From positions 372,001-436,000 of the forward strand of contig CAVYOE010000001.1 of assembly GCA_963770155.1 (NCBI GenBank): 64,000 bases of DNA, in the 5' to 3' direction. This document shows positions 24,952 to 33,416 of the stretch, piece by piece; position 1 is the first letter of the stretch; each line of letters begins with the position of its first letter. The stretch is from CAVYOE01 sp963770155 (GTDB taxonomy: Bacteria > Actinomycetota > Thermoleophilia > Solirubrobacterales > 70-9). The translations under genes and the position numbers were made by a program. The notes under the pieces are model-generated. The model worked only from the letters and a program-made list of their open reading frames with translations, ran no database searches and was not told the origin of the DNA.

Positions 24952-27216
24952 GTGGGAGGCGTCAATACCCCGCTCAGGCTGCTGCTCGTCCTGGGGGCAC
25001 TTTGCCTTCTCGTCCCCGCCACCGCGGCTGCCGCAACCCCGGCGAGCTGTCCCGGGGCGGCGGATTCCTCGCTAACGCCTCACCGAACGATCACCGGGAC
25101 CTTCCCCACCTCGCTGGAGGGTGGGTTTGTCTATCTGCCGTTCGAAGTGCCTGCCGGGACCACCGCGGTCCGAGTCCGCTATTGCCACGACCAGCCGGAG
25201 ATCGCACTTCCTCCGCAGCTGCCGAACGCTCCGAAGCACGTCCTCGACCTTGGCCTCTACGACGCTCGGACGAGCGCGGAGGCTTGGGGGCCGGCGGAGT
25301 TCCGCGGCTGGGCGGGCTCGAGCATCCGCGATGTCACGGTCTCGCCGAACGGCTACTCGGACGAGGCCACCTACGCGGCCAACACCGACCGTCATGTTCA
25401 CGGGCGTACGACACGCGGCTACGAGCCTGGTTCGATACCGGCAGGCGAGTGGGCTGTGGAGTTGGGCGTCGCCGCGGTCGCCGCTCCGTTCGAGGGCGAC
25501 GCCACCGGGGAGGTGGCGTGGCGAGTCGAGATCGAGGTCAGCACCAGCCAGGACTGGGCCAACGCTCCCTACCAGCCGACCCCCTATGACCCGGCGCCGG
25601 CCAACCCGAGCCCGGGGTGGTACGCCGGGGACTTCCACGTCCACGGTGAACACGAGCCCGGCAACGCGCTCATGCGGCGGACCTTCGACTACGCCTTTGG
25701 GCCATATGGCGGTACGAGCGCAGGGCTCGACTTCGTCACCCTGGTCGATCACAACAACGTCAACGCCTACTCCGAGATCGGCCGGTTCCAGGACGACTAC
25801 CCGGGCAAGTTGATCGTCCGCTCGACCGAGGTCACCACCTATCGGGGCCATCTCCAGAACCACGCCAGCGGCGACTACGTCGATTACAGGACCGGGCCGC
25901 TGTACGAGGCCGCGTTGAGCGACGCCGGCGGCATCAACCGGGGGGTCGGCTCGCTCCAGCCTGCGGGAGGCCCGCGATCTCCATCGGAGATCTTCGCCGC
26001 GATCAAGGGCGGAGGGGGCTTCACCCAGATCAACCACCCCACGATCTTTCCCTCGGTGATCCCCACCTTCGAGGACTTCTGCCGTGGGTGCCCGTGGGAC
26101 TACTCAGCTGCCGAGACCGACTACTCGCAGGTCGACGCGATCGAGATCTCGACCGGCCCCGCCGGGCTGTTCCTGCCGCCGCTCGATCCCGGCCCCAACC
26201 CGTTCACCCCGCTCGCGATCAGCTTCTGGGAGCAGGCCCTGGGTGCCGGTCACAAGATCGCGGCGGTCGGGTCGAGCGATTCGCACCAGGCCTTCAACCG
26301 GGCCGACCTCGATCCGATCACCGACCCGCTCTCGATCACCGACGCCCCGATCGGCATGGGGGCGACGATGGTCTATGCCGAGGAGCTTTCCGAGCAGGGG
26401 GTTGCTGCCGCGGTCGAGGCGGGCCATACCTACGTGAAGCCATGGGGCGTCGACAGCCCCGACCTCCGCTTCGAGGCGACCGCGCCCGGGCAGCCCACGG
26501 CGATCATCGGCGACACGTTGAAGGCGAGCCAAGCCCAATTCACGGCCCGGGTCCTGAATGCGGGGCCGAGTGCCAGCCGGCCCGGCCCGTACCTGCTGCT
26601 CGTGGTCAAGGACGGGCTGCCAATGCTCGCGACTCCGGTCACCGGCGACGACTTCAGTTTCCCGTTCTCGAGCCTGCTCGGGCCGGGGCGCTACCGCCTT
26701 CAGCTGATGCGTTTGAGCGGCGTGGGCTCGGTCGACGCCGTCTCGAGCCCGATCTATCTCGACCCGAACGCTCCCGATCCGGATCCGGGTCCGGGTCCAG
26801 GGCCAGGGCCGGGACCGGGGCCAGGCCCCGGTGGAGGCGGCGGCGGGGCCGGCGCCGACGGGATCTACGGAGCGCTCAGCGCCGGCGCATGTGCAACGCC
26901 CAAGGCCGGGACGCGGGGCCGGGATCGCCTTCGGGGAACCGAGGCCGGCGACACCCTGGTGGGCCTCTCCGGCCGCGACCGTATCCGCGGGCTCGGCGAC
27001 GACGACTGCCTCTACGGAATGCGCGGCCGCGACCGCCTCGACGGCGGGCCGGGTGCAGACCGGCTGTTCGGCGGCCCGGGGAACGACTCGATCAACGCCC
27101 GTGACGGGCAGCGCGACCGCGTCCGCTGCGGCGGCGGCCGCCGCGACGTCGTTACCCTCGACCGCATCGACAGCCGCCGCGGCTGCGAAGCGGTGACTCG
27201 CTTCTCCCGCGGATAG
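24952..27216 (+). CDS. Secreted PHP-domain protein with RTX-like tail
   Basis: About 754 aa. GTG 24952 is chosen because a signal peptide follows at once (PLRLLLVLGALCLLVPATAAA); TTG 24907 and GTG 24913 are alternatives. After a beta-rich region the PHP/CehA-type metal site appears: GWYAGDFHVHGEHEPGNAL (about 222-240), FVTLVDHNNVNAY, TQINHPTIF and VGSSDSHQAFNRADL (about 442). A Pro-Gly linker (DPDPGPGPG...) leads to short Ca-binding nonapeptides (RIRGLGDDDCLYG, LDGGPGADRLFGGPGNDS). PHP domains hydrolyse phosphoesters with two or three metals, so an extracellular phosphoesterase is plausible. It overlaps the upstream stop only if the TTG start is used. Confidence 0.82.
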   Translation: MGGVNTPLRLLLVLGALCLLVPATAAAATPASCPGAADSSLTPHRTITGTFPTSLEGGFVYLPFEVPAGTTAVRVRYCHDQPEIALPPQLPNAPKHVLDLGLYDARTSAEAWGPAEFRGWAGSSIRDVTVSPNGYSDEATYAANTDRHVHGRTTRGYEPGSIPAGEWAVELGVAAVAAPFEGDATGEVAWRVEIEVSTSQDWANAPYQPTPYDPAPANPSPGWYAGDFHVHGEHEPGNALMRRTFDYAFGPYGGTSAGLDFVTLVDHNNVNAYSEIGRFQDDYPGKLIVRSTEVTTYRGHLQNHASGDYVDYRTGPLYEAALSDAGGINRGVGSLQPAGGPRSPSEIFAAIKGGGGFTQINHPTIFPSVIPTFEDFCRGCPWDYSAAETDYSQVDAIEISTGPAGLFLPPLDPGPNPFTPLAISFWEQALGAGHKIAAVGSSDSHQAFNRADLDPITDPLSITDAPIGMGATMVYAEELSEQGVAAAVEAGHTYVKPWGVDSPDLRFEATAPGQPTAIIGDTLKASQAQFTARVLNAGPSASRPGPYLLLVVKDGLPMLATPVTGDDFSFPFSSLLGPGRYRLQLMRLSGVGSVDAVSSPIYLDPNAPDPDPGPGPGPGPGPGPGPGGGGGGAGADGIYGALSAGACATPKAGTRGRDRLRGTEAGDTLVGLSGRDRIRGLGDDDCLYGMRGRDRLDGGPGADRLFGGPGNDSINARDGQRDRVRCGGGRRDVVTLDRIDSRRGCEAVTRFSRG

Positions 27217-27228
27217 GCTCGCTCCGGT

Positions 27229-27798
27229 ATGGCCAGGACCCAGTACTACTGCGCGGCCACGCTGGACGGCTACATCGCCGATCCCGACGACGGCATCGAC
27301 TGGCTCACCGGCTACAAGGGCAGCTTCGACGGGGGAGAGCCCGGTCCGATGACCGAGGGCGGGCCGTACGACCGATTCTACGATGGCGTCGGCGCCCTGG
27401 TCAGCGGCTCAACCACGTACGAGTTCGTGATCGAGCACGGCAGCAGCTGGCCGTACGCGGGCAAGCCCTACTGGGTACTCAGCTCCCGGGAGCTTCCCCG
27501 GCCCGACGCGGACGACGCCGACGTCCACGTCGTCGAGGCCGAGGTCGCGGAGATCCACGGTGAGATCAGCGCCGCGGCCGGCGATCGCAACATCTGGATC
27601 GTCGGCGGCGGCAACGTCGCCTCCCAGTTCGCCGACGCCGGCCTGCTCGACGAGCTCATCCTCACAGTGGTCCCGGTCGTCCTCGGCGACGGCAAGCCGC
27701 TGTTCGAGCGGCCGGTTCCGGAGGGGCCGATGAGGCTGCTCGGCACCCGCGCGTTCGAGACCGGCATGGTCGAGCTGCGTTACCAGCTCACGACCTAG
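27229..27798 (+). CDS. RibD C-terminal/DHFR-family reductase
   Basis: 189 aa. The fold is that of RibD_C and dihydrofolate reductase: YYCAATLDGYIADPDDGIDWL at the start, GALVSGSTTYEFV, WVLSSREL, NIWIVGGGNVASQFADAGLLDEL with the NADPH-binding Gly cluster, and TVVPVVLGDGKPLFE. Such stand-alone proteins are common in actinobacteria. Their substrate is rarely known and nothing nearby suggests riboflavin synthesis. It starts 12 bases after the PHP gene and is convergent with the methyltransferase. Confidence 0.9.
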   Translation: MARTQYYCAATLDGYIADPDDGIDWLTGYKGSFDGGEPGPMTEGGPYDRFYDGVGALVSGSTTYEFVIEHGSSWPYAGKPYWVLSSRELPRPDADDADVHVVEAEVAEIHGEISAAAGDRNIWIVGGGNVASQFADAGLLDELILTVVPVVLGDGKPLFERPVPEGPMRLLGTRAFETGMVELRYQLTT

Positions 27799-27808
27799 TC
27801 CCGACTGC

Positions 27809-28609
27809 TCAGGGAGCCCGGCCGCGTACAAGCCACGCACGAGCCGAGAGCTCGAACGGGCCGTCCGGGGAGCCGAGGCTTCGCCGATACGCCTCCGCCA
27901 GCCGTGCCTGTCGCTCGGCGGACAGGGATGCGCAATACGAGCCCGCGGGCCCGACCCCGAGAGTGAACGGGTGCCAGAGATCCTCGAAATTCTCGTAAGT
28001 GCCGCTCACCGTGATCGCGTCGACGGCGGTCTCGAGCAGTCCCGTTGCCTCCCAGAGCTCTGTCAGCGCATCCGGCGTCGAGGGCTTCATCCGGCGGGCC
28101 TCGTCGAGCGGGCCGGCACCCTCTGGATCTGTCGTCACCGCTGCGTTCCAGAAGGACCGCAGCATCGTCATCCCGTCGGTGTAATCCCAGACCGACGCGG
28201 CGAGGATTCCGCCCTGCTTCGCTACCCGCCGCATCTCGGTGAGGCCGACGCCCGGATCGGGGAGGAAGTTGATCACCAATTGCGAGAGGACAGCGTCGAA
28301 GCTCCCGTCCTCGAATGGGAGTTCTTCGGCAGGGGCAACCCGGACATCGGCTTCGGGATGACGTTCGGCACAAGCCGAGGCGAACTGTTCCGACGGATCG
28401 ACCGCAGCGATCGAGCCTTGATCCGCGCGCTCTATGAGCGCGCCGGTGAGTGGCCCGGGACCGCATCCAACATCGAGCACGTCCCACTCGGACCGAAGCC
28501 CGAGTCGGCTGATCGTGGTCTCGGCAAGAGCGCCGCTGTAGCGCCCGACGAACCGGGCGTAAGCCTCGGCCGGCTTCTCGAAAGAGGCGCCGTCAGATTC
28601 CACGCGCAC
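27809..28609 (-). CDS. Class I SAM-dependent methyltransferase
   Basis: 266 aa, GTG start (a second GTG lies two codons downstream). SAM-binding motifs: motif I VLDVGCGPGPLTGAL (about 44-58), the acidic AAVDPSEQFA, RVAPAEELPFEDGSFDAVLS with motif II, and LTEMRRVAKQGGILAASVWD. This is the Methyltransf_11 type. The C-terminal third (TALTELWEATGLLE-like helices, LWHPFTLGVGPAG) should select the substrate, which is unknown. It is the only minus-strand gene between the PHP locus and efp, and it is divergent from efp with only 36 bases between. Confidence 0.9.
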   Translation of the reverse strand: MRVESDGASFEKPAEAYARFVGRYSGALAETTISRLGLRSEWDVLDVGCGPGPLTGALIERADQGSIAAVDPSEQFASACAERHPEADVRVAPAEELPFEDGSFDAVLSQLVINFLPDPGVGLTEMRRVAKQGGILAASVWDYTDGMTMLRSFWNAAVTTDPEGAGPLDEARRMKPSTPDALTELWEATGLLETAVDAITVSGTYENFEDLWHPFTLGVGPAGSYCASLSAERQARLAEAYRRSLGSPDGPFELSARAWLVRGRAP

Positions 28610-28645
28610 GAGCCGATCCTACGGCGTTCTCTACCCTTCGCGGCC

Positions 28646-29206
28646 GTGATTTCCACCAACCAGTTCAAGAACGGCACCCACATCGAGATCGACGGGACGG
28701 TGTTCAAGGTGGTCGAGTTCCAGCACGTGAAGCCCGGCAAGGGCGGCGCCTTCGTGCGCTCGAAGGTGAAGCGGGTCTCCGACGGGGCCGTGATCGACAA
28801 GACCTTCAAGGCAGGCGAGAAGTTCCGCCAGATCCGGACCGAGACCAAGAAGATGCAGTACCTCTACGAGTCCGGTGACAACGCCGTGTTCATGGACAAC
28901 CAGAGCTACGAGCAGGTCGAGATCCCGAAGGGCGTGATCGGCGAGGAGATGCGCTGGGTCCTCCCGAACGAGAACGTCGACATCCTCTATGTCGACGAGC
29001 GTCCCGCCGGGGTTCAGGTCGCGACCGCGGTCGAGATGCAAGTCACCAAGACCGATCCCGGGGTTCGCGGCGACACCGTCTCCGGCGGCGGCTCCAAACC
29101 CGCGACGCTCGAGTCCGGCGTCGTCGTCCAGGTCCCCCTGTTTGTCGAAGAGGGCGAGCGGGTCCGAGTCGACACGCGCTCCGGCGAATACGTCTCGCGG
29201 GCATAG
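28646..29206 (+). CDS. efp: Elongation factor P
   Basis: 186 aa. GTG 28646 begins MISTNQFKNGTHIEIDG, which matches the family start; longer frames upstream are antisense to the methyltransferase. Domain I has HVKPGKGGAF with the tip Lys at residue 32, the residue that contacts the peptidyl-transferase centre. Domains II and III follow (YLYESGDNAVFMDNQSYEQ, DPGVRGDTVSGGGSKPATLE, VPLFVEEGERVRVDTR). EF-P rescues ribosomes stalled on proline runs; the Pro-rich proteins of this window are plausible clients. nusB begins 11 bases after the stop. Confidence 0.97.
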   Translation: MISTNQFKNGTHIEIDGTVFKVVEFQHVKPGKGGAFVRSKVKRVSDGAVIDKTFKAGEKFRQIRTETKKMQYLYESGDNAVFMDNQSYEQVEIPKGVIGEEMRWVLPNENVDILYVDERPAGVQVATAVEMQVTKTDPGVRGDTVSGGGSKPATLESGVVVQVPLFVEEGERVRVDTRSGEYVSRA

Positions 29207-29216
29207 GCTTCGTGCC

Positions 29217-29594
29217 GTGCGCCGCTCGGACCAGCGAAGAGATGCGGTCTTTGCCCTCTACCAGCACGAGGTCACCAGCCGACCCCTCGGGGAGCTGCTC
29301 GCCGACGCGAAGCCGTTCACGCGCGAGCTTGCCGAAGGCGCCGACGCCAATCGCGACGCACTCGACCAGCTGATCGCCCGTCACAGCACCGACTGGGCAC
29401 TGGACCGGATCGCCTCGCTGGAGCGGAACATCATGCGCGTGGCTCTCTACGAGACGCTCCACCGCGAAGACGTCCCGGTCGAGGTGGCGCTCGACGAAGC
29501 GATCGAGCTGACCAAGGAGTACTGCGGCGCAGACGCCCCGAAGTTCGTGAACGGAGTGCTTGGCGCGGCGGTTGCTGAAGCGGGGCGGACCTGA
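29217..29594 (+). CDS. nusB: Transcription antitermination factor NusB
   Basis: 125 aa from GTG 29217 (MRRSDQRRDAVFALYQHE), an all-helical RNA-binding protein of normal size. Conserved segments include WALDRIASLERNIMRVALYE, DVPVEVALDEAIELTKEYCG and FVNGVLGAA. NusB with NusE binds boxA in rRNA leaders to support antitermination. The efp-nusB pair is widespread. An xseB-like frame begins 6 bases after the stop. Confidence 0.95.
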   Translation: MRRSDQRRDAVFALYQHEVTSRPLGELLADAKPFTRELAEGADANRDALDQLIARHSTDWALDRIASLERNIMRVALYETLHREDVPVEVALDEAIELTKEYCGADAPKFVNGVLGAAVAEAGRT

Positions 29595-29599
29595 CCCTG

Positions 29600-29793
29600 A
29601 TGGCCGGCGGCGATCTGCAGAGAATCACTCGAGCGGCTCGAGGAGATCGCGCGCCAGCTCGCCGAAGGGAAGGACGGCGAGCAGCGCCGCCGACCTGGTC
29701 GCCGAGGCTTCGGCGTTGGTCGCCGAGGCCGGCTCCGAGGCCGACCGCCTCATGCGCGAGGCAGCCTCACCCGGGCCCGACCCGGGGTCGTGA
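29600..29793 (+). CDS. Possible exonuclease VII small subunit, two frameshifts
   Basis: A short helical protein is spread over three frames: MAGGDLQR from ATG 29600, then LERLEEIARQLAEGKDGEQ after about 29627, then AADLVAEASALVAEAGSEAD after about 29684. It ends at TGA 29791-29793, which overlaps the ispA GTG (GTGA). ERLEEIARQLAEG followed by a long Ala-rich helix is the pattern of XseB (about 60-70 aa), and nusB-xse-ispA order is common. No xseA is seen here. The assignment is tentative; what is clear is an indel-damaged small helical gene in the operon. Confidence 0.5.
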
Positions 29794-30656
29794 ACTATCC
29801 AGAGGACCTGCGGGAGCTGGTCGACGGCTACCTCTCGCAGCTCGGCTTCGCCGATGCCGAACAGACCGCCGGGTTGGAGGAGTCGATGCGCTACTCCCTG
29901 CTGGCGGGAGGCAAGCGGATCAGGCCGGTCCTGTCGCTGGCGACCGCCCGGGCACTGGGCAAGAACCCGGAGGAGGTTCTGCCGGCGGCCGCGGCGATCG
30001 AGCTGATCCACACCTATTCGCTCATTCACGATGACTTGCCCGCGATGGACGACGACGAGCTCCGGCGGGGAATGCCGACCTCGCACGTCAAGTTCGGGGA
30101 GAACGTCGCCATCCTTGCCGGCGACGGTCTCTTCGCCGAGGCGATCCGGCTCTACGCCGAGCGCCAGCAGGGGCCGGCGGAGCGGGTGCTTGCGAGCCTG
30201 GTCGAGCTTGTTCGCGCCACCGGAGTCGATGGGATGGTCGGCGGCCAGTACGTCGACATATCCGAAGCCGACCTCGACGGGGAGGGACTCCGGCGTATGC
30301 ACGGGCTGAAGACGGGACGCCTGATCGCGGCCAGCGTGGGCGTCGTCCTCGTCCTCGGCGGAATTCCCGAACCTGAGACAATTCCGTACCGCCGATTTGC
30401 AGATGAGCTCGGCGTCCTGTTCCAGATCGTTGACGACATCCTCGACGTGACCGGCTCGGACGAGGAGCTCGGCAAGCCGAGCGGCAGCGATGAGCGCCAC
30501 GGAAAACTCACCTATGTCAGCGCCCACGGCCTTGACCGTGCACGCGAGCTGGCGGACGAGTCACACCGGGGTGCACTCGAGGCTCTGGCCGAGGCCAAAC
30601 CACGCACCGACGACCTCGAACGGATAACCAACTTCATCCACGAGCGCCATACCTGA
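29790..30656 (+). CDS. ispA: Polyprenyl (farnesyl/geranylgeranyl) diphosphate synthase
   Basis: 288 aa, GTG start. It condenses IPP with allylic diphosphates. The first Asp-rich motif is DDLPAMDDDELRRG (about 81-94) and the second FQIVDDILDVTGSDEELGK (about 211-229), both Mg-binding. GGKRIRPVL near residue 38 binds IPP, and MHGLKTGRLIAAS contains the conserved KTG. The residues before the first motif (YSLIHDD) fit short-chain synthases of the IspA type; C15 versus C20 product cannot be fixed by eye. The dxs gene starts 10 bases after its stop, linking precursor supply and chain elongation. Confidence 0.93.
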   Translation: MNYPEDLRELVDGYLSQLGFADAEQTAGLEESMRYSLLAGGKRIRPVLSLATARALGKNPEEVLPAAAAIELIHTYSLIHDDLPAMDDDELRRGMPTSHVKFGENVAILAGDGLFAEAIRLYAERQQGPAERVLASLVELVRATGVDGMVGGQYVDISEADLDGEGLRRMHGLKTGRLIAASVGVVLVLGGIPEPETIPYRRFADELGVLFQIVDDILDVTGSDEELGKPSGSDERHGKLTYVSAHGLDRARELADESHRGALEALAEAKPRTDDLERITNFIHERHT

Positions 30657-30666
30657 CCCACCACAG

Positions 30667-32679
30667 ATGAGCGACAAGGACAAGATCGAGAAAGTGCTGC
30701 TCCCCGGGATCGACGGGCCGGAAGACCTGAAGGGCCTCGACGACGATCAGCTGCAGCAGGTCGCGCAGGAGGTGCGCGAGCAGATCATCGACACGATCGG
30801 CGAGATCGGCGGCCATTTCGGTGCCAACCTCGGTGCCTGCGAGCTCGCGGTCGCCCTCCACAGCCTGCTCGAATCACCGCGCGACAAGGTCCTCTGGGAT
30901 GTCGGCCACCAGGCCTATCCGCACAAGGTGCTCACCGGCCGCCGCGACCGGCTCGACACGATCCGCAAGTACAAGGGCCTGGCGCCGTTCTGCTCGATCG
31001 AGGAGTCCGAGCACGACATCATGGGTGCCGGCCACGCCTCGACCTCGGTCGGCTACGGCGTCGGCTTGAAGGAGGCGATGCGCCACGGGATCGGCGAGGA
31101 CGGCAAGGTGGTCGCGGTGATCGGCGACGGCGCCCTCACCGGCGGCGTCGCCTACGAGGCGTTGCATCACGCCGGCGGCCTGCAGACGCCGATGGTGATC
31201 GTTCTGAACGACAACGGGATGTCGATCTCGCCCAACGTCGGAGCCCTGTCCCGCTACTTCAACCATTGGCGCCTCAACCCCCGCTTCTACCACGCCCGCG
31301 AGGACGTCGAATCGAAGCTCGCCAAGCTCCCGCTCGGGCTCGGCAAGCGGATCGAGCGGCTGGGGCCCGAGATCAAGTCGGCGATCAAGGCCTACTGGGC
31401 GCCGGGGCTGCTGTTCGAGGAGCTGGACCTCGCCTATGTCGGAGTGGTCGACGGCCACGACGTCAAGGCACTCCGCCGCGCACTGAAAGAGGCACTCGAG
31501 GCCGAGCGGCCGGTGGTCGTCCACATCCACACGGTCAAGGGCAAGGGCTTTGCGCCCGCAGAGGAGGGCGGCCTCGAGGGGATGGAGAAGTGGCACGCGG
31601 CGAAGCCGGGTTCGATCGTCGACGGCAAGCCGGCGCCGAAGGAGAAGCCGAAGCCGGTACCTGTGAGCGAGTCCGACTCCCCCGAGGAGATCGAGAAGCT
31701 CGAGGCGCCGAAGCCCGCCGCGCCCCCGCAGTACACCGCGGTCTTTGCCGAGGCCCTGGTCGAGGAGGCGAAGCGCGACAAGCGCGTGATCGGGATCACC
31801 GCGGCGATGGCCGGTGGCACCGGGCTCGACCAGCTCCAGAAGGCCGTGCCCGAGCAGTACTACGACGTCGGCATCGCCGAGCAGGACGCGGTCCTGTTCG
31901 CCGCCGGCCTGGCGCTCCAGGGGGCGAAGCCGGTCTGCGCCATCTACTCGACCTTCCTGCAGCGCGCCTACGACCAGATCGTCCACGACGTCTGCCTGCA
32001 GAAGCTCGATGTCATCTTCGCGATGGACCGCGCCGGCCTGGTCGGCGATGACGGCCCGACCCACCACGGCGCCTTCGACATCTCCTACCTGCGCTGCCTC
32101 CCGAACATCGTCGTGATGGCGCCTCGGGACGAGGCAATGCTGGTGCACATGGTTCGCACTGCCCTGGAGCACGAGGGCCCGATCGCCCTGCGGTATCCGC
32201 GTGGCGCCGCCGAGGGTGCGCCAATGCCCGACTCACCGAAGGCGATCGAGATCGGCAAGGGCGAGTTCCTGCTCCCCGGAGAGAAGGTCGCCTTCCTCGG
32301 CTACGGCTACGGGGTCCAGGTGGCGCTGCGTGCTGCCGAGCAGCTCCGCAGCGAGGGGCTCGAGCCGACCGTGGCCGACGCGCGCTTCGTCAAGCCACTC
32401 GACGGTGAGCTGATCGAGAAGCTCGCCGCCGATCACGAGCTACTGGTCACGGTCGAGGAGAACGTCCTCGACGGCGGCTTCGGCTCAGCGGTGCTCGAGC
32501 ATCTCGAGGACGCAATGCCGCCGGCGGAGCGCGGGCGCGTGCTGCGGATCGGGCTGCCCGACCGCTACGTCACCCACGGCAAGCCCGACCTCCTGCGCGA
32601 AGAGGTCGGCCTCACCGGCGAGCAGATCGCCGAGAAGGTTCTCGCCGCGATCGGCTCGCGCGAGTCACTGCTGCGCTAG
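30667..32679 (+). CDS. dxs: 1-deoxy-D-xylulose-5-phosphate synthase
   Basis: 670 aa; first step of the MEP pathway (pyruvate + glyceraldehyde 3-phosphate, TPP-dependent). The TPP site shows in VIGDGALTGGVAYEALHHAG and LNDNGMSISPN; WDVGHQAYPHK and GMGAGHAST-like residues line the pocket, and the pyrimidine-binding half carries DRAGLVGDDGPTHHG. The motif usually read as AEQHA is AEQDA here (Asp407, codon GAC at 31885). A charged Pro/Glu/Lys linker at residues 320-360 (PAPKEKPKPVPVSESDSPEE) makes the protein slightly longer than the usual 620-640 aa. It ends the operon; hairpins follow. Confidence 0.96.
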   Translation: MSDKDKIEKVLLPGIDGPEDLKGLDDDQLQQVAQEVREQIIDTIGEIGGHFGANLGACELAVALHSLLESPRDKVLWDVGHQAYPHKVLTGRRDRLDTIRKYKGLAPFCSIEESEHDIMGAGHASTSVGYGVGLKEAMRHGIGEDGKVVAVIGDGALTGGVAYEALHHAGGLQTPMVIVLNDNGMSISPNVGALSRYFNHWRLNPRFYHAREDVESKLAKLPLGLGKRIERLGPEIKSAIKAYWAPGLLFEELDLAYVGVVDGHDVKALRRALKEALEAERPVVVHIHTVKGKGFAPAEEGGLEGMEKWHAAKPGSIVDGKPAPKEKPKPVPVSESDSPEEIEKLEAPKPAAPPQYTAVFAEALVEEAKRDKRVIGITAAMAGGTGLDQLQKAVPEQYYDVGIAEQDAVLFAAGLALQGAKPVCAIYSTFLQRAYDQIVHDVCLQKLDVIFAMDRAGLVGDDGPTHHGAFDISYLRCLPNIVVMAPRDEAMLVHMVRTALEHEGPIALRYPRGAAEGAPMPDSPKAIEIGKGEFLLPGEKVAFLGYGYGVQVALRAAEQLRSEGLEPTVADARFVKPLDGELIEKLAADHELLVTVEENVLDGGFGSAVLEHLEDAMPPAERGRVLRIGLPDRYVTHGKPDLLREEVGLTGEQIAEKVLAAIGSRESLLR

Positions 32680-32733
32680 GTGCTCGCGCCTACCGGCGAG
32701 GTTGCGCGGACGCAGGACCCGAAAAGCAAACGA

Positions 32734-32750
32734 CCCGCCGGGGAGGCGGG
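32734..32750 (+). terminator. Minor hairpin before the main dxs terminator
   Basis: CCCGCC/GGCGGG with loop GGGGA, not followed by a T-run. It may support termination by the hairpin 16 bases further on. Confidence 0.4.
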
Positions 32751-32765
32751 CCGCATCCCACAACC

Positions 32766-32793
32766 AAAGAGCCCCGCCGAAGCGGGGCTCTTT
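32766..32793 (+). terminator. Strong bidirectional terminator after dxs
   Basis: Perfect 12-bp stem AAAGAGCCCCGC / GCGGGGCTCTTT with a CGAA tetraloop. The A-run and T-run at its two sides let it serve both dxs (plus) and the convergent membrane protein gene (minus). Confidence 0.92.
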
Positions 32794-32857
32794 GTGGGGT
32801 ACTACAGGGAGGAGAGATACTTATGTATGTGTGCTCTGTGGGAGGTAGCCGGTACTG

Positions 32858-33217
32858 CTAGGCGCTCAGCGAGCGACTGAACCGCGTTGAAGCGGTCAGC
32901 GCCATGTGCAGGGCGCCAAATCCGGCCATGAAGGCTGTGATCCCGGCGTTGTCGGCCGCGATACCGAGGACGACACCGGCAATGATCGTCACCACGGCGA
33001 TCGTGTAGTCGAGCTCGGCGTGGCTTCGCAGCGGAATGGAGCCGCGGCCCTCGGTCTCGGTGATCGAGATCGCGAGTCCAAGCAGGACGACACCGAGCGC
33101 GATGCTGACGGCCCCGGCGAGCTCCCCGAATCCGAACAGGAAGGGAGCCACGATCAGAAGTGGCGCGGCCAGCACCTCGAGGGCACCGTGGATATGAAGT
33201 GGGATTGCTCTACTCAT
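32858..33217 (-). CDS. Small four-span membrane protein (SPW-like)
   Basis: 119 aa, ATG 33217 with GAAAGGCG upstream. Four hydrophobic helices are seen: LEVLAAPLLIVAPFLFGF, GAVSIALGVVLLGLAISI, YTIAVVTIIAGVVLGIA and ITAFMAGFGALHMALTA. HIHGALEVL opens the protein. The pattern resembles the SPW-repeat type of small actinobacterial membrane protein, but the match is only by layout. It is transcribed alone toward the dxs terminator, and a CRP-type palindrome lies about 70-90 bases upstream of its start. Function unknown. Confidence 0.8.
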   Translation of the reverse strand: MSRAIPLHIHGALEVLAAPLLIVAPFLFGFGELAGAVSIALGVVLLGLAISITETEGRGSIPLRSHAELDYTIAVVTIIAGVVLGIAADNAGITAFMAGFGALHMALTASTRFSRSLSA

Positions 33218-33287
33218 CAGGTACGCCTTTCACTAGGCGAGTCTTTCTTTTCGTTCGCTAACAAGGTACGAACGTATGTGCGGTTCG

Positions 33288-33307
33288 TGTGTGACTGGGG
33301 TCACACA
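33288..33307. promoter_or_regulatory. CRP/FNR-type operator palindrome
   Basis: TGTGTGAC TGGG GTCACACA is a perfect 20-base palindrome containing TGTGA-N6-TCACA, the consensus of CRP-family regulators. It lies 71 bases upstream of the minus-strand membrane gene and 109 bases upstream of tlyA. A second imperfect inverted repeat, ACGAAC-N9-GTTCGT (33268-33288), abuts it. Confidence 0.6.
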
Positions 33308-33416
33308 GCAACCGTCGGCGTGCCCAACCGGGTCGCTCTTTGCGGAAGTGGTGCTCGTGACCGTGCGTGAGAGCCGGCGGTCACGCCTGGCGCCTGGCAG
33401 CGGCTACCTTTGACTC

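Noticed and set aside
26770..26850. Tandem GGGCCAGGGCC-like DNA repeat as an independent element
   Set aside because: It simply encodes the Pro-Gly linker of the PHP protein, in frame.
33268..33281. LexA-like site CGAAC-GTAT-GTGCG upstream of the small membrane protein gene
   Set aside because: The right half has a mismatch and the segment is part of another inverted repeat; evidence for LexA control is too weak.
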